This document shows positions 49,804 to 57,949 of a stretch of 64,000 bases of DNA, piece by piece (the stretch's first letter is position 1; the number at the start of each line of letters is the position of its first letter). This stretch comes from Deminuibacter soli. GTDB taxonomy: Bacteria; Bacteroidota; Bacteroidia; Chitinophagales; Chitinophagaceae. The DNA is taken from assembly GCF_003412455.1 (NCBI RefSeq), contig NZ_QTJU01000002.1:124001-188000 (forward strand), given 5' to 3'. A program made the translations under genes and the position numbers. The notes below the pieces were generated by a model, which was not told the DNA's origin, searched no databases, and worked only from the letters and a program-made list of their open reading frames with translations.

Positions 49804-52221
49804 TCATTCGGTTCGTAAACTATTTATGGGGTTGGCAACAGCTGCTTTGATGGCCTGGAAACTAACGGTGGCCAGCGCTACCAGTATTGCTCCTGCACCG
49901 GCCATAACAAATACCCACCAGCTTATGCTGAAGCGGTACGCAAAATCCTGCAGCCATTTGTGCATGATGAACCACGCTACCGGGAACGCAAACGCGCAGG
50001 CAATCATCACCAGTTTCAGGAAGTAACCGGAAAGTAGCATTACCACCTGGCCTACATTGGCGCCAAGTGTTTTGCGTATGCCAATTTCTTTGGTGCGCTG
50101 CTCTGCAGTAAAAGTGGCCAAACCAAATAGCCCCAGGCAGGCAACAAAAATGGTGAGCACTGCAAATATGCTGAGGATGGTGCCTGTTTTGTCTTCTGCC
50201 TGGTAAAGTGCCGTATAATCTTCATCCAGGAATGAGTATTTAACAGGCTCATCCACACCGAATGTTTTCCATTGTGCCTTGATAGCCGATAGTAAGCCGG
50301 GAATATCTTTTCCTTTTGTACGGATAATCAGCCCGGGATTGCGTTGCAAAACCATCATCACCGGGCCTATTGGCTCGTGCAGGGATTGAAAGTTAAAATC
50401 TTTCACCACGCCGATTACCTGCAGGCCTTTGGCGCTTCCCTGCAAATTGGTGCTGAAGTTTAACGTATGCCCCGCTGCATGAACTCCCCAGCCATAAATA
50501 CTGGCCAGCGTTTCATTTACAATAACGCAGGATGAATCTGTGCGAAGGTCTCCGGAGAAGTTTCTGCCTGCGGCCAGCTGCATGCCCATGGTAGCTATAT
50601 AACGGTGATCGATCTTGTACACGTTGGTTCTCCTGGAAAGCGAAGTGTTGCCATCCGGGAATGTAAGCGTCATATCATTGTAAATGGGTGCAACAGGAAG
50701 ATAACCGCCGTTAGACACATTCAGTACACGCTGATCGTTGAGGAGCTGCTGTTTTAACAATGCTTCCCGGTTGCCCAGTATGGCAGTGTTCCTGAGCACC
50801 AGCACCTGGTCTTTATTAAAACCCAGTTTCATGTGCCGGATATAATTCAACTGCTCATAAACCACCACTGTACCAATGATCAGCATCACCGAGATGAAAA
50901 ACTGGAACACCACCAAACCACTGCGCAGACTAGTTTTCCGTCTTGAAATGAATTTGCTTTTGAGAACGGCAACCGGTTTAAAAGAGGATAGAAAAAATGC
51001 CGGATAACTGCCCGCCATCATGCCAATAACCATTGCAAAAGCCAGGTAGCCTGCCAGGTAAAGGGGGCTGCTGAGAAACCGGAGCGACAGGTTTTTGTTG
51101 GCCAGGTGGTTGAACACCGGCAGCCCTAGTCTGGCCAGCATCAAACCTGTTACTGATGCAATCACAGCGAGTAATATGGATTCAAAAAGAAACTGGCGGA
51201 TTAAAGCAGATTTGGCGGAGCCAAGTACTTTCCGGATCCCTACTTCTTTTGCCCTTTTGGAGGCACCTGCCGTAGAAAGATTCATAAAATTGATACAGGC
51301 GATCAGCAGCATAAACAGTGCGGTAACGCCAAAAATATACACATATTGAATGTCCCCGCCTGGTTCCAGGTTCACCGCAAAGTTGGAACGCAGGTGAATA
51401 TCGGTAAGCGGTTGCAGGTAAAACCCGGCTTCATTTCCCTTTTTGCTGAACGTCTCCATATCCATCCCGATTGCCTGTTTTAATTGCGGCCCCATGTATT
51501 TTTCTGTCATCTGCGGCAGTTTCGCCTGCAGCTTTTTATAGTCGAACCCTTCGGCTAATACCAGGTAGGTGTAGTAGCTGCCATTTAAAAAAGAAGTACT
51601 TCTTGCTTCCGGTACATCTGCCAGCGAGGAAAAGAAATCAAAATGAAAATGCGCGTTGGCAGGTATGCTTTTAATAACGCCTGTGACTTTTTTGGTAACA
51701 CCATATGTTTTAAATACCAGCAGTTTTCCCATGGGATCTTCATCGCCGAAATATCTGCGCGCTGCATCTTCAGTGATCACTACGGCATTGAGGTCGGTAA
51801 GGGCAGTTTGGGCATTGCCTTTTACAAACGGGAGCGTGAACACGCTGAAAAAATTTGAGTCAACAGCACAGGTAGTTTCGCCCTCAAATGTTTTTTCCTG
51901 GTAGCTGATTTTGACAGGGGAGTTTTTCAGCAGCCGCGTTGCTTCCTCAACCTCAGGATAATCGTGTTGCAATGTTTGTGCAACGGGCGCCATTACAACG
52001 GCCTCCTTCACTACTTCGCCACTCAGTTTGCCACCGAAGGTTACGCGTACCATGCGGTTTGCCTTGGTGTTGAATTTATCGTAGCTCAATTCATCACTTA
52101 CAAATAGGGTGATGATCAAACAAACGGCCATGCCGGTTGCCAGGCCAAAAATATTGATGAAAGAAAAGGCCTTGTTTCTCATCAGGTTTCGCCAGGCAAT
52201 GGTGAAATAGTTCTTAAGCAT
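49804..52221 (-). CDS. FtsX-like ABC transporter permease, double-module type
   Basis: 805 residues from MLKNYFTIAWRNLMRNKAF. Two MacB-type modules, each with a periplasmic domain and FtsX helices: the first permease block has ASKRAKEVGIRKVLGSAKSA, the last TAEQRTKEIGIRKTLGANVG. Eight membrane segments are apparent. This type in Bacteroidota is usually accompanied by an ATPase encoded elsewhere. Substrate unknown. Confidence 0.88.
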   Translation of the reverse strand: MLKNYFTIAWRNLMRNKAFSFINIFGLATGMAVCLIITLFVSDELSYDKFNTKANRMVRVTFGGKLSGEVVKEAVVMAPVAQTLQHDYPEVEEATRLLKNSPVKISYQEKTFEGETTCAVDSNFFSVFTLPFVKGNAQTALTDLNAVVITEDAARRYFGDEDPMGKLLVFKTYGVTKKVTGVIKSIPANAHFHFDFFSSLADVPEARSTSFLNGSYYTYLVLAEGFDYKKLQAKLPQMTEKYMGPQLKQAIGMDMETFSKKGNEAGFYLQPLTDIHLRSNFAVNLEPGGDIQYVYIFGVTALFMLLIACINFMNLSTAGASKRAKEVGIRKVLGSAKSALIRQFLFESILLAVIASVTGLMLARLGLPVFNHLANKNLSLRFLSSPLYLAGYLAFAMVIGMMAGSYPAFFLSSFKPVAVLKSKFISRRKTSLRSGLVVFQFFISVMLIIGTVVVYEQLNYIRHMKLGFNKDQVLVLRNTAILGNREALLKQQLLNDQRVLNVSNGGYLPVAPIYNDMTLTFPDGNTSLSRRTNVYKIDHRYIATMGMQLAAGRNFSGDLRTDSSCVIVNETLASIYGWGVHAAGHTLNFSTNLQGSAKGLQVIGVVKDFNFQSLHEPIGPVMMVLQRNPGLIIRTKGKDIPGLLSAIKAQWKTFGVDEPVKYSFLDEDYTALYQAEDKTGTILSIFAVLTIFVACLGLFGLATFTAEQRTKEIGIRKTLGANVGQVVMLLSGYFLKLVMIACAFAFPVAWFIMHKWLQDFAYRFSISWWVFVMAGAGAILVALATVSFQAIKAAVANPINSLRTE

Positions 52222-52422
52222 GAGGATTAATTGAGGTACCAAAATGGCCTAAAAAAAATGCCAGCAGTTTATATACTTATAAATCAGCCCTTTAAAGGAA
52301 AATACCCACAATAAAAGCGTTCATAAACGCACAGTAACTGTCCGTTTGCACCCACAGGGAATATGCACAGGGAGCTAATTAAAATACCAGGGAAAATAAT
52401 TTTAAAATTTCCCGGCCGGATA

Positions 52423-52453
52423 TTTTGAAAAATGATCCAGTTTGCTATCTTTG
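52423..52453 (+). promoter_or_regulatory. Promoter of the second tRNA-Gly gene
   Basis: TTTTG at 52423, 18-base spacer, TATCTTTG at 52446-52453; the same layout as at 49316. Confidence 0.8.
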
Positions 52454-52520
52454 CACTCCCCAATAACGAAGAAGCTTGTTAAGTTGTTGATTGATAATGC
52501 GTTATAAGGGTTAATCAAAG

Positions 52521-52593
<73 letters not shown>

Positions 52594-52604
52594 CAAAAAA
52601 ATAG

Positions 52605-52632
52605 AAAGGTTCCTTTTACAGGAGCCTTTTTT
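52605..52632 (+). terminator. Terminator after second tRNA-Gly
   Basis: AAAGGTTCC / GGAGCCTTT stem (one T-G pair) with TTTTACA loop and T run. Confidence 0.75.
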
Positions 52633-52737
52633 CATTTACAGCACTGCAGGCGGCTCCCTGGCCACCCCGGGTTTACATTAGCACAGTATTGGTATTATAT
52701 TATTACTGCCACACACTCAACTGGCTGTGTTATTTGC

Positions 52738-53991
52738 ATGAACCAACAAAAACATCATTTCACTAACCTTCTATTGGTATTGGCCGGTTGTTTGGCTTTC
52801 ACTGTTTCGCAGGCGCAGCGTGGGGATTCAGCAACAGCCGGGCGGCGCGATACGGTGGTAACGAAGCGGGATACAGCCATGCAGACAGATCTCATCGATG
52901 TGATAAAACGCGCATTTCACATAAAGCTGAAAAAGCCGGAAAGCGAACCAGGCAAAAAAGTATATTATTCACTGTTACCCATCTCTTCTAATGTACCCGG
53001 TGGCGGCCGCGCGCTGGTGACTTCTACAACTGCGGGATTTTATTTGGGTAATAGAAGCAACACTTATATATCAGGAATAACATTCGCGCCGTATTTCAAT
53101 TTCAAGGGCAGGTATGGATTTCCATTTAAATCAAATCTTTGGCTTAGCGGTAACAAATGGAACCTGCAGGGCGATACGCGTTTAATGGTGTACCCGCAAT
53201 ACACCTGGGGACTGGGCGGCAATAACACCGAGCGCGACAAGGTGCTGGTGAACTATAACTATTTCCGTTTTTACCATAGTGCACTGCGCAGAATAAAGCC
53301 TTACCTGCTGATAGGTGGCGGTTATTACCTGGATTATCACACAAACATTCATACCATTAACGATACCATGGGCTTGCAAAAGCTTACAGGGTACGGCTAT
53401 GGTACAAAGCAAAATGAAAATTCCCTTTCATCGGGCGTTACATTTAACATGCTGTACGATTCGCGGTCCAATTTCTTTAACCCATTGCCCGGTATGTATG
53501 CTAACCTTGTGTACCGCGTTAATCCACGTTTTCTTGGCAGTAACGACAGCTGGCAATCATTATATATTGATCTGCGTAAGTATGTGCGCATTGAAGGCCA
53601 AAAGTTGCACACCATGGCCTTGTGGGGATTTTACTGGACGGCGCTTAACTCAAACGTTCCTTATCTTGATTTGCCTGCCATTGGATGGGACCCTTCCAAC
53701 CGCTCGGGCCGTGGTTTTGACCAGAACCGTTACAGGGGAAAAGGTTTGATTGATTTTGAAGCAGAATACCGCAGTGAACTTACCAGCAACGGATTATTTG
53801 GTTTTGTGGTATTCGCCAATGCCAATAGTGTGAGTGAGCCGGGTACACACTCCTACAAATACATACATGCTGCCGCAGGTGCAGGCCTGCGTATCAAATT
53901 CAATAAACGCTCCAATACCAATATTGCCCTTGATTATGGCTTCAGTAAAGGTTATTCACAGTTTTACCTTAACCTGGGTGAGGTGTTTTAA
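52738..53991 (+). CDS. Omp85/BamA-TamA-like outer-membrane beta-barrel protein
   Basis: 417 residues from the Met at 52738, with a signal peptide (NLLLVLAGCLAFTVSQA). Most of the protein is amphipathic beta strands (surface-antigen D15 type), with ITFAPYFNFKGRYGFPF and GYGYGTKQNENSLSSGVTFN and the barrel end RSNTNIALDYGFSKGYSQFY. POTRA domains seem absent. The longer frame from 52552 runs through the tRNA and is rejected. Confidence 0.75.
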   Translation: MNQQKHHFTNLLLVLAGCLAFTVSQAQRGDSATAGRRDTVVTKRDTAMQTDLIDVIKRAFHIKLKKPESEPGKKVYYSLLPISSNVPGGGRALVTSTTAGFYLGNRSNTYISGITFAPYFNFKGRYGFPFKSNLWLSGNKWNLQGDTRLMVYPQYTWGLGGNNTERDKVLVNYNYFRFYHSALRRIKPYLLIGGGYYLDYHTNIHTINDTMGLQKLTGYGYGTKQNENSLSSGVTFNMLYDSRSNFFNPLPGMYANLVYRVNPRFLGSNDSWQSLYIDLRKYVRIEGQKLHTMALWGFYWTALNSNVPYLDLPAIGWDPSNRSGRGFDQNRYRGKGLIDFEAEYRSELTSNGLFGFVVFANANSVSEPGTHSYKYIHAAAGAGLRIKFNKRSNTNIALDYGFSKGYSQFYLNLGEVF

Positions 53992-54363
53992 TGTGTGAAA
54001 AATCACCTGTGAAATAAGCTGCATGTATGGTAATTTGGCTATGCAGTATTCAATATACACTGTTACATCTTTACAACTTCATCATTGCATAAAGTAGTGT
54101 TGCTGTGCAAACAGGAAGGCTTCGAAATGCGCGATATAACTGCATATCATGCTGTAACAGGATACCTGCAATTACATAAAACATTGAGCTGTTGCATCGT
54201 TCAATATCCTGTGTTATTTCTTTTGATGGCTATTGACAAACTCTGTTGCGTTTTGTACATTTAATAACGCGCTTACTTTATCCCTTCCCGTTAAGAAACA
54301 AGCTTCTTCTTTTCCGTACCAAAACTATTCTCAACTGCTGTCATCTACAAAAAACTCTATACT
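53992..54363. other. Non-coding stretch upstream of the subtilisin-like gene
   Basis: About 370 A/T-rich bases. A promoter-like TACATTTA lies near 54256. No gene seen. Confidence 0.4.
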
Positions 54364-55866
54364 ATGAGAAAATCTACCATCTGGTCCCTGCTCATGTGCT
54401 GCGCTATCGTGTATTCCTGCCGGAAAGAAGAGGTTAACAATGTTCAGCGGCAAACGCCCTTGTCATACAACAACCGTCATGAAGACAGAGGTTTTATTAT
54501 TCTTGCCAAAGAAGGAAGTAACCTCGAAAGTATTGCTACACGCCTCACCAGCCTCGGTTGTAAAAAATTCGTGCTGAAAGAATCAATACCTGAAATAGGT
54601 TTGATACATGTGCAGACACCTGATCCGTCTTTTGCGGCAAAAGCCCGCGGTATCAACGGTGTTGAATCTGTTGTGGTTGATATTGTATCACACTGGCTGC
54701 CTAAAATACAAACACGCTCATCCAGGATTGCGCAACCATTGAATGCCGGTGCACAGCCTGAGGCAAAAACAGCCAAGAGCGTGGGCGACAGTTACAGCTT
54801 TCTGCAATGGGGGCTTAAGTCTGTAAATGCATTTGGTGCATGGGATCAGGGGTACAAAGGTGCACATGCCACCGTTGCTGTGCTCGACGGCGGTTTTTTA
54901 ACACACAATCCTGAGCTGGTGGCCAACATTGTTGGCTCTAAAAGCTTTATTGACGGCGAAGAAGTGGAATACCACGGGGAAGAAGGTTTTAGCCATGGCT
55001 CGCATGTTGCCGGAACCATTGCTGCCATAAGCGACGGGCTGGGTGTGGCAGGTGTTGCGCCAAAAGCCAAACTGTTGCTGGTGAAAGTGCTGGCCGATAA
55101 TGGCAGCGGCCCATGGAGCAGCCTCATCAACGGTTTAATGTATGCATCAAAGAAAAATGTTGATGTGGTAAATATGAGCCTCGGTGCCTTGCTGCCGCTG
55201 CGTACCTATACGGATGACAACGGCACACCCGATGACCCGTCTGACGATTTTGTGGTGCAGTACGACCGGGATGTAAAACAACTGGTAACTGCCTTAAACC
55301 GTGCAACGCTGTACGCTACCTTACATGGTGCTACACTTATTGCGGCATCGGGTAATGATGGTGTAAATGTAGATGCAGAGAGAAATTACACCGCCTATCC
55401 TGCGGCCTGCGCGGGCGTACTGGCCATCGCGGCTAATGGTCCGCATGGCTGGGGACATAACCAGGATACCAGCCTGTATTTGCCTGCGCCTTTCTCCAAT
55501 ATCGGTAAATCGCTGATCAGCTATGGTGCGCCGGGTGGCAATGATTCTGACCCGGAAGATTTCAGCGAAGTAAATGTAGGCGGCGTAGTAGCGCCGGCGC
55601 TGGTGTTTGACTGGGTGTTCAACATTGGCTTTGTGGATGAAACCACATCTCCTGCATCTTACTTCTATGGCTGGGCTGCAGGCACCTCCATGGCTGCACC
55701 GCATGCAAGCGCTGTGGCAGCCCTCATCTATGATAAGTACCGTGGCCTTGCCTCGCCTTTACTGGTTGATATTATCCTGCGCGGTACCGCAGTAGATTAT
55801 GGTCCGCGCGGCAAAGATGCTTTTTTTGGTTACGGACAGGTGAATGCTGCCCGTGCCGTGAGATAA
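54364..55866 (+). CDS. Subtilisin-like (S8) serine protease, lipoprotein
   Basis: 500 residues. The signal peptide ends in a lipobox-like VYSC (Cys about 19). A propeptide-like region (about 35-110) precedes the catalytic domain. Catalytic Asp is in AVLDGGF (about 175), His in GSHVAGTIAA (about 214) and Ser in GTSMAAPHASAVAAL (about 442); all three are present. Likely anchored in the envelope and facing outward or the periplasm. Confidence 0.92.
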   Translation: MRKSTIWSLLMCCAIVYSCRKEEVNNVQRQTPLSYNNRHEDRGFIILAKEGSNLESIATRLTSLGCKKFVLKESIPEIGLIHVQTPDPSFAAKARGINGVESVVVDIVSHWLPKIQTRSSRIAQPLNAGAQPEAKTAKSVGDSYSFLQWGLKSVNAFGAWDQGYKGAHATVAVLDGGFLTHNPELVANIVGSKSFIDGEEVEYHGEEGFSHGSHVAGTIAAISDGLGVAGVAPKAKLLLVKVLADNGSGPWSSLINGLMYASKKNVDVVNMSLGALLPLRTYTDDNGTPDDPSDDFVVQYDRDVKQLVTALNRATLYATLHGATLIAASGNDGVNVDAERNYTAYPAACAGVLAIAANGPHGWGHNQDTSLYLPAPFSNIGKSLISYGAPGGNDSDPEDFSEVNVGGVVAPALVFDWVFNIGFVDETTSPASYFYGWAAGTSMAAPHASAVAALIYDKYRGLASPLLVDIILRGTAVDYGPRGKDAFFGYGQVNAARAVR

Positions 55867-55889
55867 CCTGATGAATACCCATTTAATTC

Positions 55890-55923
55890 TGAAGCCTGTA
55901 CAGTTTTGTACGGGCTTTATTAT
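55890..55923 (+). terminator. Terminator after the S8 protease gene
   Basis: AAGCCTGTACA / TGTACGGGCTT stem (one mismatch-type pair) followed by TATTATTT. Confidence 0.6.
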
Positions 55924-55936
55924 TTCAGCGAATGCC

Positions 55937-55944
55937 TATTTTTG
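55937..55944 (+). promoter_or_regulatory. -7 box before the NUDIX/NAMPT genes (TATTTTTG)
   Basis: Matches TAnnTTTG, four bases before the NUDIX ATG. Confidence 0.45.
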
Positions 55945-55948
55945 TTAC

Positions 55949-56179
55949 ATGCCAAATAAAGAGCTCAACATCAGTATTACCGTAGATGCCGTTGTGTTCG
56001 GGTATGCCAAAGGCGAGGGCGTATCGGTATTGCGGACCCTGCCCGGCGGTTTTGTGCTTGAAGAAGAATCGCTGGAACAGGCGATGCAGCGTGAATTGCA
56101 GGAAGAGACCGGTATTAAGGTAAATTACCTGGAGCAGCTGTATACATTTGGCAAACCGGGGCTAAACCCACTAAAATAA
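55949..56179 (+). pseudogene. Truncated NUDIX domain protein, NrtR-like
   Basis: 76 codons from MPNKELNISITVDAV. The NUDIX box is intact (GGFVLEEESLEQAMQRELQE, then ETG), but the frame stops soon after TFGKPG, where full proteins continue with the rest of the NUDIX fold. In NAD-related operons this gene is commonly NrtR (NUDIX plus winged helix, about 230 residues), a repressor of NAD genes. Its place just before the NAMPT gene supports that origin. Confidence 0.6.
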
Positions 56180-56206
56180 TTCTGAAACACACAAAATCGC
56201 TGGTAT

Positions 56207-57661
56207 ATGGGCAACACGAACATTATTCTCCTGGCAGACGCATATAAATATTCTCACCATAAATTTTATTACCCCGGGACTACCTGCATTTATGCTTATC
56301 TCGAAAGCCGCGGCGGCCAGTTCCCGGAAACGGTGTTTTTCGGCTTGCAGTATATCATCAAAAAATACTTTACCGGTGTTGTATTTACCAAAGAGATAAT
56401 AGACGAAGCCGAAACCCTGTTGCAGGGCATCTTCGGCCGTACAGATGTATTCGACCGCAGCAAGTTTGATTATATCGTGGAAAAACACGGCGGCCGTTTG
56501 CCGGTACGTATCAGGGCGGTAAAGGAAGGCAGCGTGGTGCCTGTAAGCAACGTGCTGCTCACCATTGAAAATACCGATCCCAATTGTTACTGGCTCACCA
56601 ATTTCCTGGAAACAGTATTGATGCAGGTTTGGTACCCCGCCACGGTAGCTACGCTGAGTTACCAGATACGCAAAATTGTAACACTATATTACGAGGAGAC
56701 CGCATCTGCAGGTGCAACAGCAGGTATTGATTATGTGCTGAATGATTTTGGTTTTCGTGGTGCCAGCTCCTGCGAAAGCGCAGCATTGGGCGGCATGTCG
56801 CACCTGCTGAGTTTTAAAGGCAGCGATACCGTACTGGCTGCTGCTTATGCCAAGGAATACTACCAGGCTTCGGTGCCGCCCGCTACATCGGTTCCGGCAA
56901 CAGAGCATTCTATTATGACGTTGCTGGGCGAAGAAGGCGAACTGGAAATGTTCCGCCATGTATTGCAGGCTTATCCCACCGGTGTAATTTCTGTAGTGTC
57001 TGATTCGTATGATATTTTCAGGGCCTGCAGTGAATACTGGGGTACTGAATTGAAAGAACTGATTTTAAACAGGCAGGGCACTCTCGTCATCCGTCCCGAT
57101 TCAGGTGACCCCGTATATACTGTGCTGCGTGTGCTGAGTATCCTGTTTAACCATTTTGGTTATACCATTAACGACAAAGGTTACCGCGTATTGCCGCCGC
57201 AGGTAAGGGTGATACAAGGTGACGGCATTAATCTCGACACCATTCGTTTGCTGTTCAGCGCACTGAAGCTGAATGGTATTTCTATAGAAAATATTATACT
57301 TGGTATGGGCGGTGCGCTGCTGCAGAAAGTAGACAGGGATACGCAGCGCTACGCCATTAAATGCGCCTATGCAGAAGTAGACGGCAAAAAAATAAATGTA
57401 CAGAAACACCCGCTGGAAATAGATTCCAAGGGCCAGCTGGTGACTTCTTTTAAAACATCGAAAGCAGGCAGGCTGCAGCTGGTAAAAACGACCGGCGGTT
57501 TTAAAACCATTCCTGAAGGTGAAGCAGGGGAATATGTAAACGAACTGGAAACTGTGTTTGAAAACGGCGAGCTGTTGCGCAACCAGGATTTTGACAGCAT
57601 TAAAGCGGCATTGCTCAGTACCATTGTGCCGGCAGAAAACAATGTTCAATACGTGAAATAA
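56207..57661 (+). CDS. nadV: Nicotinamide phosphoribosyltransferase (NAMPT)
   Basis: 484 residues starting MGNTNIILLADAYKYSHHKF, the conserved NAMPT N-terminus. Further family segments are YLESRGGQFPETVFFGLQY, NDFGFRGASSCESAALGG (active-site loop), SDSYDIFRACSEYWG, VIRPDSGDP and VIQGDGINLDTIR. It makes NMN from nicotinamide and PRPP, a salvage route to NAD. It lies 27 bases after the truncated NUDIX gene. Confidence 0.93.
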   Translation: MGNTNIILLADAYKYSHHKFYYPGTTCIYAYLESRGGQFPETVFFGLQYIIKKYFTGVVFTKEIIDEAETLLQGIFGRTDVFDRSKFDYIVEKHGGRLPVRIRAVKEGSVVPVSNVLLTIENTDPNCYWLTNFLETVLMQVWYPATVATLSYQIRKIVTLYYEETASAGATAGIDYVLNDFGFRGASSCESAALGGMSHLLSFKGSDTVLAAAYAKEYYQASVPPATSVPATEHSIMTLLGEEGELEMFRHVLQAYPTGVISVVSDSYDIFRACSEYWGTELKELILNRQGTLVIRPDSGDPVYTVLRVLSILFNHFGYTINDKGYRVLPPQVRVIQGDGINLDTIRLLFSALKLNGISIENIILGMGGALLQKVDRDTQRYAIKCAYAEVDGKKINVQKHPLEIDSKGQLVTSFKTSKAGRLQLVKTTGGFKTIPEGEAGEYVNELETVFENGELLRNQDFDSIKAALLSTIVPAENNVQYVK

Positions 57662-57665
57662 AGAT

Positions 57666-57867
57666 ATGACAGCGCAGGATGATGTATTTGCTTTTGCAGA
57701 GCGATATTATGGCATAAACATAAAAGCGGCAACACAGCTGGGTGGCTACTCCAACCGCAACCTGCTGGTAACAACAACCGGTAACCGGCAGTATGTAATG
57801 CGCATTGCGACAGCTGCAGTGGCCCCTTTACCTGCTGCTTAAAAAGAGCGAAACCATGGCCGGGTAG
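57666..57867 (+). pseudogene. Phosphotransferase (APH-like) reduced to its two ends
   Basis: Starts MTAQDDVFAFAERYYGINIK and has GGYSNRNLLVTTTGNRQYVM, the N-terminal nucleotide-binding strands of aminoglycoside-phosphotransferase-like kinases. The frame then stops at 57842; in the next frame PLYLLLKKSETMAG, ending at 57867, looks like the original C-terminus. About 250 residues, including the catalytic loop, are gone. Confidence 0.55.
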
Positions 57868-57949
57868 CACTGGCCGGTTAAGCTATTTTGGCGAAACATA
57901 CGGTTTGTGGAAATAAATTGTTAAATTGACACTTTACTAAATCCAACGT

